Source: Paramyrothecium sp. XJ0827
Taxonomy: Eukaryota > Ascomycota > Sordariomycetes > Hypocreales > Stachybotryaceae
Length of the DNA stretch: 64,000 nt
Assembly: GCA_020881915.1 (NCBI GenBank)
Contig: JAJFPB010000001.1
Location: forward strand, 4,650,001-4,714,000
Reading direction: 5' to 3'
Shown: positions 47,189-56,672 of the stretch, piece by piece
How positions within the stretch are numbered: the stretch's first letter is position 1
How the letters are laid out: each line of letters starts with the position of its first letter
Program-made: the position numbers and the translations under genes
Notes under the pieces: generated by a model
Told to the model about the DNA's origin: nothing
Databases searched by the model: none
Seen by the model: the letters and a program-made list of their open reading frames with translations, nothing else

Positions 47189-47863
47189 CTTGATTACCGA
47201 GCCTGTGGCTTCATCCCGGTTCTAAGACGCAAGAGATAGGCGCAGCGTTGTCGTTGCGCATGGGGGGAGAGGGTGTTTGAGGTTTGCCTTAGCAATTTGG
47301 GGGGCGTAGTTGGAAGCTATGCGAACAGAGAGCAAAAAAGTCTCCAAACGCTAGCGCGCAATGCCATCCGAGATTTACCCGCCCAGCGCAGCAGTCCACT
47401 ACTCTACTCTATCTAAGGCGCCTTACCTTACCTTAGGTGCTCTACAGTGTACGCCAGCTACAGCTCACCAACAACTTTACTTGACAGATCTGTGTGATGA
47501 CCATGTACTATTTTCTTTCATTTTGTGTCATCGATGATGCTGCTATTCTCTCTATTTTTATCTTAGTTTCTATAATTTATTTTATTTCCGAACATGTTGA
47601 GAAGTTACAAAATCTACAAATCCCCCCTGTGCCAGGCACATCGGAAAACACTAGGAAGAGTCAGATAGTGAACAGCCAGACGAACTTAATACTCCACTCA
47701 AACACTTCCCCATGGCTTTCTGGGTATAATAAGCCATGACTTGGAAATCCCATCTCAGTCTCATTTGACTTCTTCTTATCGCATGTGCCCTTTGAGTTGG
47801 GCCCAAGGCCTGGCCACACTGTCAAGTATGGCCTCGATGACTTGCAGCGCCGGAGATTGCGAG
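47189..47863. promoter_or_regulatory. SF3B1 promoter region
   Basis: This interval holds the 675 bases between the SF3B1 start and the OGG1 stop (both minus strand). It contains a CCTTACCTTACCTTAGG pentamer run at about 47422-47438 and an AT-rich block at 47500-47600. No other gene is seen. Confidence 0.45.
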
Positions 47864-49137
47864 TTAGGTGCTCCTCTTCACACGCACGCGCCTCGACCTC
47901 CGCCCGACTTCTGCTATAGAATCATCTGTCACCACTTCTGTCTTAACCAATGTCTCCACGATAGCTTTCCTTTTCGCTGATACCACCACGTCGGCTTCGA
48001 TAGTCTTGGCAACTTCTGCTTCTGACTTCACGCTCGGCGTCGCCTGTTTCACGGCCTGGTCGGCAAAGGTTCGAAGATCTGCTGTAAAAAGCACGGAATG
48101 TGCCCAGCCTGCGTATGGTCCCCACAGAGTCCTAAAGTGATCGCCGACAGCATCGTACATCGCCTTGTTAAAGGTTTTCGTCTTCGTTTTGCCGAATTTA
48201 TAATCTCTTTGGGCAATTTGCCAGACATGCGTGTCTACTGGCACAGACTCCCCCCATCCCAAGCCCATTAAACAAACACAATCTGCAACTTTCGGTCCCA
48301 CACCTGTCAAGGATAGGAGCTCCTCGTGCGCTTCCTTGTATGTTCTTTGTTGATCTTTAGGCAGCTGATGAGCGCCAAAGCTTGGGTTGGCGGGATTACG
48401 GAGAGACTCGAGCCAATTTTCTGGCTTCTCCGTAGCAACAACCCTTGCGGTTTGAGCAATGTATTTCGCACGGTAGCCAAATCCAAGTTCCCTCAAATGT
48501 GCCTCGACTTGACCTCCGGTCAGGGCTGCTGGACTAGGAAAGTCATGGAGTGCCTCATCACCAATATGTCCTATGCAGGGGCCGTAGTGTTTGCAGAGCT
48601 TGTGGACCTGCTAGCTATTAGGTACGTTGACATAGATCGTGATTCAATACCGACCATCTGTGATATTCGGGAAATGTTGTTATTACTGCTGCAGATAAAG
48701 GCTATCAATGCCTCCCATGCGTCTTGGTTTAAGATGCGAACACCTGTGAACGTAGGAGCCTTTTTCTGGAAATTCGAGTCTGCCTCAGACCATTGTGTGT
48801 AAAGAGTCCCCAAGTCAACACTCAGGCTGAAGTAATGGCGAAGGAGTGCCTCGGTATTATCTTGTTCTGTAGAACGATTCTTGACAAGATCCTCTGGCCA
48901 CGTGGACTTGTAGTGAAGATGAGTAGAATCTTGTTTAAGTGATAATATGCGCCCATGAAGCGTGCATGTCCTGATTTTATTAATTAAACTTGATCTTCAG
49001 AAAAGATTGAGATTTTAAGCATACCACTCTTCATCTAGCTTGCGCCATCTGAAGGATTGACCGCATCGTAAAGTGGTGTCAATGCAGAGCTCCGTCAGGC
49101 TTATAGGCAGCTTTCTCCATTCCGAGATCCTCTTCAT
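47864..49137 (-). CDS. OGG1: 8-oxoguanine DNA glycosylase/AP lyase OGG1 (3 exons)
   Basis: Exons in minus-strand order are 49137-49025, 48970-48655 and 48607-47864, giving 390 aa. Exon 1 reads MKRISEWRKLPISLTELCID; an in-frame stop precedes this ATG. The N-terminal OGG domain (TLRCGQSFRW, then TWPEDL) is followed by the helix-hairpin-helix core: AFICSSNNNISRI, LRELGFGYRAKYI, LTGVGPKVADC with the Schiff-base lysine at residue 249, and VPVDTHVW with the catalytic aspartate at 268. The enzyme excises 8-oxoguanine paired with C and nicks the abasic site. After about residue 330 the tail is basic and nuclear-signal-like. Intron 1 (54 nt) is ordinary. Intron 2 needs a weak donor, GTCGGT, 47 nt from acceptor AGCAG; a 44-nt alternative would add one residue. 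Confidence 0.93.
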
Positions 49138-49521
49138 TGAACTATCGAGATCTCACGTCGGATCTCCGTAGAAGCAAAAATTGGGTAATGCGTTGAGGGC
49201 TATAACGTTATTGCCACTCGTATGTAAGAGAGATGTGCTGCTTCGGAAGGGGGCCCACGGCTTTTGAGGTGGGAATGTACAGTATGTACCTGGCGGCAGG
49301 GACTGGACTGGCGCTAACGCATCTTACCAGCCACTAATCCTTCCTTGGCACTAGCGTTAAATCACTGAAAAAGCTCCAGCCTCAACTTTCAAGGACCAAG
49401 CACATCGACCAGAGTCTCATGCGGCTTCTTCGCTAATTCTTCTTCGACAGCGCCAATCAGTATTCTTTGGGTTCACCGGGCTTGTCACTGTACTCGACTG
49501 GGCCTCTGACCTGCTTCGAAG
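49138..49521. promoter_or_regulatory. Divergent promoter OGG1 / U2AF65
   Basis: The 384 bases between divergent start codons serve both a base-excision-repair gene and a splicing-factor gene. A small inverted motif, GTACAGTATGTAC, lies near 49278. No coding frame is supported. Confidence 0.55.
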
Positions 49522-51463
49522 ATGAACGGTGACACTTACTCGTCTCGCGGTAGCTTCTTCTTCTACTCCTGATGTTCTCACAGTTCTTTGGTCAGCTAAC
49601 TGTTCAATGCGCTAGACGGTCGAAGGGGGCGAGATTACCCGGTGAGTTAATCGACCTGGACGCGTCGAAGTATTTTGCTGATGTTGATACCAGTCTTCAC
49701 GAGGCGAACGCGACGATCGGCGCGAGCGGCCCAGAGACCGGGACCGCGATCGCAGGCGCTCTCGATCCCCAGACCATCGCAGTGGGCGCCGAGGCGCTGG
49801 AGACGTGGACGCCTATTCTTCTAGCCGAACACACAGGGACCGCGAACGAGAGGATCGCTACTCGTCTGGCCGCGATCGTCGAGGTGAGCGTGAGTGGGAT
49901 CGGGACAGAGGTGCGCCTCGCCGTGATGCGCGCCGCGACGATGATGACAGATCTGGCCGTCGAGAGCGCGAGCCTTACGATGACCGCCGTCGAGGAGGAC
50001 GAGATCGTCGTGAGGAGGCCTTCCCAAGAAACGAGGGCCGTCGTAGTGCTTCGCCGCCACCGAAGAAACGAGAACCGACTCCTGATCTCACCGATGTTGT
50101 GCCAATCCTGGAACGCAAGAGACGCCTCACCCAGTGGGATATCAAGCCGCCTGGCTACGACCACGTCACGGCGGAACAAGCCAAACTCTCGGGCATGTTC
50201 CCATTGCCAGGAGCGCCTCGACAGCAGCCAATGGATCCCTCAAAGCTACAGGCCTTCATGAACCAACCTGGCGACCAAGTCACCAGCGCTGGTCTCAAGG
50301 CCAGCAACTCTCGTCAAGCGAAACGCCTTGTCATCTCCAATATCCCAACCGATGCAAACGAAGAGAGTGTACTATCCTTCTTCAACCTACAACTGAATGG
50401 CCTTAATGTTATTGATACAACGGACCCTTGCATTCTCTGCCAATTTGCTAGCGATCGTTCGTTTGCCATTTTGGAATTCAGGAATGCGTCCGAAGCTACA
50501 GTGGCGCTCGCTCTTGATGGGATTTCAATGGAAGCAGAGGATCAGTCGAATGGCGCGGCCGATGGTGCGAACAGCGGCCTTCAAATTCGCAGACCCAAGG
50601 ATTATGTCATGCCTGCGATCCCAGACGAGATGGCTTATGATCCTGAAGTTGTTTCGAACGTTGTGCCCGACACCATAAACAAACTCTGTATTACCAACAT
50701 TCCTTCTTTCTTGACAGAAGAACAAGTCATAGAGCTGCTGGCAGCCTTCGGAAAACCCAAGTCTTTTATACTGGTAAAAGATCGGAGCACGGAGGAATCC
50801 CGAGTAAGTCTGTCCAAACAAGGCGTGCCTATCAGCAACTGACGCGCAAATCATAGGGCATTGCCTTCGCAGAGTATGCCGACCCTTCTGTGGCAAACCA
50901 GGGTGCTCTCGAAACCTTGAATGGCATGGACGTTGGGGGCAAGAAGTTGAAGGCTACCAAGGCCAGCATTGGCCCGACCCAAGTTGCCAACTTCGATGTT
51001 GGTATCACGGCCATCAGCGGTCTGGCTTCGCAAACCGCTGAAGTTGAAACAAGCAAAGTTGTACAGCTTCTCAATATGGTCACAGCTGAAGAGTTGATGG
51101 ACAACGACGACTACGAAGGTAACGTCGCCCTCACCAGTGGTTGTGATGCAGCCTGTCTAACGTAATTACAGAAATACGAGAAGATGTCCTAGACGAGTGC
51201 TCCAAATTTGGCACCGTTACCGAGCTCAAGATCCCGCGACCTACTGGAGGTAGCCGGCAGTCTACAGGCGTGGGCAAGATCTTTGTGAAATTCGACTCGA
51301 CGGAGTCCGCTACCAAAGCTCTTACGGCTCTGGCTGGGCGCAAGTTCGCTGACCGAACAGTCGTGACCACATACTTCCCAGAGGTAATTTGGCATCGCCC
51401 TCTATCACCATTTGATCGTATGACTAACTAATGTAGGAAAATTTTGATGTTGGCGCCTGGTAA
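49522..51463 (+). CDS. U2AF2: U2 snRNP auxiliary factor large subunit U2AF65 (6 exons)
   Basis: Exons are 49522-49549 (28 nt), 49616-49641 (26 nt), 49694-50803, 50857-51118, 51172-51383 and 51437-51463, giving 554 aa. The first two tiny exons encode MNGDTYSSRDGRRGRDYP. An Arg/Ser/Asp-rich RS-like region follows to about residue 140. A U2AF35-binding motif lies near residue 166 (LTQWDIKPPGYDHV). RRM1 starts near 227 (RLVISNIPTDANEE), RRM2 near 347 (KLCITNIPSFLTEE) and the C-terminal UHM near 476, with RKF in the expected R-x-F position (AGRKFADRTVVTTYFP). The protein binds the intron polypyrimidine tract and recruits SF3B1 through its UHM. The terminal exon is only 9 codons, ending VGAW. All junctions keep frame. 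Confidence 0.95.
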
Positions 51464-52259
51464 ACTGGCTTACGGAGAGCGGAGGATGGGTAAGGTATGG
51501 CCGATCAATGCTAGCAGCTGGATCGTTTGGTTACATACTGAGATTCGAAAATGATATTTCATGCGGACTTTCCAGCCTCACCTGGAATTGTAAAATAGCG
51601 GACAGTAATTTGAGTCCCAAGTCTTTCCCAACTGAACATCACATAAAATAGGAGTTGGCACGAAATCAGGTAAATATCATGTTTCATTATCTATAATCTG
51701 CGTCACCGCATTTAAAAATGCGGTCAAACTATATCGTGTTTCTGCGGTCCTATTGACTGTTAGCTGAGATGGCTCGGCTTCTAGTGGTGCGTTGCATTGA
51801 AGGGTGACAGTCGTGGTAAAATCAGAAGTCCAGTTCATTCATCGAGCCCGAAAGCTCTAACATAAGAGGTACCAGAAAAAAAGTAAATGTGTAATATCAT
51901 CATGTAAATGCCAAAGGTGAGGTTGGGGAAGAATCAAGTTGATTTGGGTTAACTCACCATCAAACAGGCTGCGCCAGAATCCTCTTCTCTGGAACGAACG
52001 ACTGAGAAGAAGAGTTTGTTGGTAAGAATCCGACGCGACGTAGCTTTGGTTCAGAGAAGTCGCCAGACTAGCGCGAACAGTCACGTGACTTAGGATTGTA
52101 TTCGTGCAAGTGGAGCCCCAGCTTAGCCCACCGCCTCTGCCCTAACTAAGCGAAAAATTTCGCGCTCCACACAAACCTTTCCTTGAGAGGATCCTGAACT
52201 TTCTTGTGCTTCACTTTCGACAACCACCTTATCCTCACCACCGCCAAAACTCCGCCAAG
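51464..52259. promoter_or_regulatory. U2AF65 3' UTR and RPS13 promoter
   Basis: The 796 bases between two plus-strand genes include a CACGTG palindrome at 52082-52087, about 175 bp before the RPS13 start, and pyrimidine-rich leader sequence after 52150. On the minus strand a good donor (GTGAGT near 51956) follows an ATG-poor open frame. I treat this as insufficient for a gene. Confidence 0.45.
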
Positions 52260-52943
52260 ATGGGTAGACTTCACAGCAAGGGCAAGGGCATTTCTGCCTC
52301 CGCCGTCCCCTACTCCCGCGCCGCCCCCGCGTGGTTGAAGACCACCCCCGAGCAGGTCGTCGAGCAGATCTCCAAGCTGGCCAGGAAGGGTGCCACCCCC
52401 TCGCAGATTGGTGTTATCCTGCGTGACTCTCACGGCATTGCCCAGGTCAAGGTCGTCACCGGTATGTTGACCATGAGATTTGCGAGTTAGGGAACGAGGA
52501 CTAACGAAGGCATGACAGGTAACCGAATTCTGCGAATTCTGAAGTCGAGCGGTACGCCACCCACATGAAGGACGAAGAGAGATGCACATAATCGATGCAT
52601 ATACTCTTTCAACCGAAACACAAAATTATGCCTCTGTACGGTTTAGACTGACAGAGTGATTTTACAGGCCTCGCCCCCGACATTCCTGAGGATCTGTACA
52701 TGCTCATCAAGAAGGTGAGACCAAATTATGGCTCTGCGCAAAACAACACAAACTAACGATAATCTGCAGGCTGTTGCCGTCCGCAAGCACCTCGAGCGCA
52801 ACCGCAAGGACAAGGACTCCAAGTTCCGCCTCATTCTCATCGAGTCCCGTATCCACCGTCTCGCCCGCTACTACAAGACCGTCGGTGTCCTGCCTCCTAA
52901 CTGGAAGTACGAGTCCGCCACCGCCAGCACCATTGTCGCTTAA
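52260..52943 (+). CDS. RPS13: 40S ribosomal protein S13 (uS15), 4 exons
   Basis: Exons are 52260-52461, 52519-52551 (33 nt), 52668-52714 and 52770-52943, giving 151 aa, exactly the family length. Introns are 57, 116 and 55 nt. The protein begins [20 protein letters not shown], continues with [20 protein letters not shown] and [11 protein letters not shown], and ends with [20 protein letters not shown]. uS15 sits on the 40S platform and contacts 18S rRNA. As usual for ribosomal protein genes, codons end strongly in C or G compared with neighbours, and there are several introns near the 5' side. Intron 2 is twice the usual length here; I see no C/D-box pair in it. Confidence 0.97.
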
Positions 52944-53221
52944 GCGGCTTGTAGCTACGATTGGACGCATTTGGCGGAGGGAGAGGTTACCCTGGTCTTG
53001 GAGTTGGGGGACAATTATGGAAAACATGCATTTAGAGCCATGATGCTTCTGCGAGGGTCTCAACTGGACCCAGGTGGTAGTCAAATGCTAGAATTCAGAG
53101 CAATTGACTGCTAAAAAGTAGCCTGACCGTGGTATCATTAATCCATGACCGCCAATGTACATCATCGTAACCTCCGTTAACGCCTTTTGATGCATTTTCT
53201 CCAACTGCGCATACCATGCAC

Positions 53222-53783
53222 CTAAGTTGTCCCTTCCAGTTCCTTTGACCTCTGCAGAAGATATTCACCAAGAGCTCTCAGTGGCTCGCTCGGTCTAAGG
53301 GCGCTAGTGAGTATTCAGTGATACCAGAGACAAGCAACAACTCACTGTTCTTTGGCCAATTGCTTCATTCCCTCCAGTAGTACGCCCGTGACCTTGGTGT
53401 TGAGGTACTGTCGCACTTGATCGCCGTGCGGTGGCGCTTCGGCGGGCATCGTGAACCCTGAATCTGGATGGACTGATGCGGCGCGGGAGCCGTGGGCAGG
53501 AGTTCCTGTGCGGGCAGGAGCGGGACTTGGGGCATGTGTGACGGGCGCCGGTGACTGTTCTCGTGAGCGCAAGTCCGTTTCAGGTATTGACGGTAACAAG
53601 CCTGACGAGAAAACAACATACAGCAGCTTGGTCAACTGGCGCATCCGACATCACAATGTCTCTTTGTGGTGCGTCTGTTGACTGTACATCCTGAGCGGCA
53701 GGAGTGGCGGTGGGTAATTCGTCCGCGACAGGCGCCTGCGGAGGGTCGGTGTGAACCTCATCTTTCGCTATAGAGTCCGACAT
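53222..53783 (-). CDS. SDC1: COMPASS (Set1C) subunit SDC1 / DPY-30 (3 exons)
   Basis: Exons in minus-strand order are 53783-53622, 53554-53346 and 53294-53222, giving 147 aa. The N-terminal 90 residues are Ala/Pro/Ser-rich and disordered. The C-terminal Dpy-30 motif reads VRQYLNTKVTGVLLEGMKQL and then PSEPLRALGEYLLQRSKEL, a helical hairpin that dimerises and docks on the Ash2 subunit of the Set1 H3K4 methyltransferase. Intron 1 (67 nt, GTATGT...AACAG) was chosen because reading through it hits a stop, and the nearer acceptor would leave a 20-nt intron in the wrong phase. Intron 2 (51 nt) splits the Dpy-30 motif at the codon for Q in KEQ. The gene converges on RPS13 and diverges from FAN1. Confidence 0.92.
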
Positions 53784-54059
53784 AGCTGGCAGAGTGTTGG
53801 AGAGCTATGTTGCCTAGCAATACTGGAAGCTTGACTTGCGCTTTCTGGGAGTGCTGCATCCGGTAGAATTTCGGATTCCTGCACAAAATAATGGGACACG
53901 CTATCACCTGACTTCGCGCTCGCTGATTGTCCCATACCGTGTTTTCACCAACAACCTCTCAGCCAGTCCCAAATAACATACGTCACACCCTTAATTTTGA
54001 CTTATGCGTATTCCGGATTTCACTTACGTTGGAAATGTGGCACCAGATGCTTGAGAAGA
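53784..54059. promoter_or_regulatory. Divergent promoter SDC1 / FAN1
   Basis: Only 276 bp separate the divergent start codons of a histone-methylation subunit and a crosslink-repair nuclease, so the two promoters must overlap or abut here. Confidence 0.55.
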
Positions 54060-56672
54060 ATGGACGCGTTTGTGAGAAGGATACCGCGGGTGATGGGTGA
54101 GCCTGCAGATACCAGGACCCCTACTACCGAAGATGATAGCACAAGGCCTTTAAAACGTCTGAAGCGAGATGCGGAGACGATTCTTCCAAGCGAAGTCAGC
54201 GATGACTCCTCACTTGAAGAAGGACCTTTCAAGCAACGATTCAGTAACGTGATTGTCGAGCAAGACCGCGAAGCACGTGAAACACAACGCACCACAGATT
54301 TTGAGAACGCATTGCCTCCAGCAGGCGATGAAGATGAGGCCATCCAAGAATACGAAGCGTTTAAATCATCTCAAGGCGACGCTCCAGATGAAGAGACCTC
54401 TGGTCAACCACGACCGCAGTGGGTCAGAGGCCAAAGCTCCATCTATGTTGATGCTTTTAATCTTGCTTTGGATACGGTTTTGGAAGAAGAGTCGACATTA
54501 TTCGACAACAGGGAGCTGGATGTTTTTAGGCAGTGGAGAAGCTTAGACTATGAAGCACAATACCTGTGAGTTCCCAAAGCTTCCGCTATTGCTAGCTGGT
54601 GTCTAACACAACCGAGGTATGTGCGATTGTTCCTTCGGAAAACAGCGTCATGGCATAGGACGAATCGCTTGGGCTATTATGACGATATATCTGATCCGCA
54701 GTTGGCGATTCACAATCTCCAACGCATTCGGGGGCTTCCTTCTGAGGATATATTGGAAGGGGAAGATCCAAATGAGGGGATTATTTTTGGCGATTTGAAG
54801 CTAGGGAGTACATTTACATTTGCGGATTGCTCCGAGGACCATATCACGACAGTGGAAGAGGCAGCACCACTCATGTACCTCGACGAGCTGAAGGCACTGG
54901 CGAAAGAGGCCAAAGTACAAGGTCGGAACAAAGCGGAATTGACCAGAGCGTTACATCGAATGAGTCAACAGCAGACAGGTTTGATGGCCATGGGTTTGAG
55001 TCGGCAAAATAGTCGCGATTCGGGTTGCACAGAGGATACTGATTACCCAAAAACTGAAAACAAAGTGCGTCTCCAACGGCAGGATTCGAACCGTGAGCAG
55101 CACTTTTTAGGGAAAATCCTCGATACCCTGGGACCATGCATTCGATTATCGCCAGATACTTTCCAGCTTTTTGAGCGTGTTCATCTGGTCTTCTATAGGT
55201 CCACGGAATGGACTGAGAAGTCGCTGACAACAATCATCCTAGCCAAGATTGCGAAGAGAAATTTTCCAGACTACATAGTCTGTCGTACGTCAACTATCTT
55301 TGCATCCCGGAAGCACCTCTTGGAATTCGAGACCGCCATTCGGTTGGAAGCTCAGGTCGACACCATCCTCGAATTCAACGGACCTCCAGGCGAGGAGGGT
55401 TACCAAAAAGTCATCGATGTGTTTGAGAAGGTCTATCCTCGGTGGCAGCGCATGGTTGTAGAGGAAGAGGAGAAGGAGAGGAAGGTATACGATATGGGCG
55501 AGGGGGCCTATCTTCGAAGATTTCACCCGGCACACTCCTATACTCGAATCATCCATAAAGCACTTTATGTGTTGGGCAGGAGAAAGGAGCATGGGAGGGA
55601 GCACGAATTGCTCACCGAGCTTCTTTGTCAACGACTTTTTCATCTAGCTCGACGCGGCGCTTGGTACCAGCGTAAAGCTTTGCTTGAAGAGCATTACATG
55701 GCCGCCTTGGACGCAAATGCCGCCACGTCAAACATGGAGCAACTGAAAAAACGATGGAGACAAATCGCCGCAGCCACTTGCGAGACAGGTTTGCAGGACC
55801 CAGACTGCCATCTGATCCACCACTATGATCTTCAAAAGCGCCTTACCAAGTTAGAGAAGAAACTAAGAATTCCTCGACGCCTTCAACACGATTTTGGACA
55901 CGTTCGCCTCGTCGATCCAATTCAGATTACGGTGGAAGGTACACAGATCAAGCGCGATCTGGAACCGAAGCCTGGCCGCCAGGCTGTTAGTACAAAAACT
56001 GTCTGGTTGGATGAGCTTGATTCGGGCGGCGAGTGTAGTGTCGAAGAAATGTGTCTCAGCCATTTTCGATCACAGGGATGGAAAGGATACCACGCAGAAG
56101 GAGGCATTATCCGCACACTTTTTGCTTATCTCTTCTACGACATTCTCTTCCTGTACATACCGAATGTTTTCCAGACGGCATATCAAACCTGCCCGCTGGA
56201 CCTTCACACTGATGCCTTCTTTCCCGTCCGCGTGTCCGAGATCAATCATCGACTTGTGGAAATTGCAAACGGGGAAGGCGAGCGACTTCTTCGTAGCGTC
56301 TGGGGGAGAGAAAAGGACAAGCGCACGAGCGTGGTAGGGCTGAATTGGGACTTTGACCTCGAGGACTTGGCAGAATTGGTCAGGTGTTTTGAGGGGAGCG
56401 CCTTGGCCGCCATATGCAAGGTGATGGCGCAGGAGTACAAGTCACGCGGAGGAGGGATTCCGGACTTGGTTTTGTGGCGGGTTGGTGACGACGCAGTTGC
56501 AAAGTCGGATCACCCAGGTCAGGCCCAGGGGGAGGTCATGTTTGCGGAGGTGAAAAGCTTGAATGACCGCTTGAGCGACACTCAACGTCTGTGGATCCAC
56601 GTTCTCACCAGTGCAGGAGTCAAGGTTGCCCTGTGCAATGCTCTGGCCAAGGATGTAAGGGTGGTCGATTAG
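54060..56672 (+). CDS. FAN1: Fanconi-associated nuclease FAN1 homologue (2 exons)
   Basis: Exons are 54060-54565 and 54617-56672 with a 51-nt intron (GTGAGT...CCGAG), giving 853 aa. The start gives MDAFVRRIPRVMGEP. The N-terminal 120 residues are charged and disordered, and the UBZ finger of animal FAN1 is not visible. A SAP-like helix pair lies around residues 260-290 (YLDELKALAKEAKVQGRNKA). A helical TPR-like middle contains ERVHLVFYRSTEWTEKSL. The C-terminal VRR-NUC domain has GGGIPDLVLW near 780, then FAEVKSLNDRLSDTQRLWI, the PD-(D/E)xK active site of the family. FAN1 is a 5' flap and structure-specific exonuclease that unhooks interstrand crosslinks. The only weak point is the intron acceptor, GAG, which is less common than CAG or TAG. 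Confidence 0.95.

Noticed and set aside
51857..52084. Small minus-strand spliced gene near RPS13
   Set aside because: A good GTGAGT donor exists, but the frame has no proper ATG and splicing leads to a stop after a few codons.
53602..53621. 20-nt intron in SDC1
   Set aside because: It is far below normal intron length and gives the wrong phase; the 67-nt intron 53555-53621 fits.
55075..55105. tRNA T-loop-like sequence GGATTCGAACC
   Set aside because: It sits inside the FAN1 coding exon and no acceptor, D or anticodon stems accompany it.
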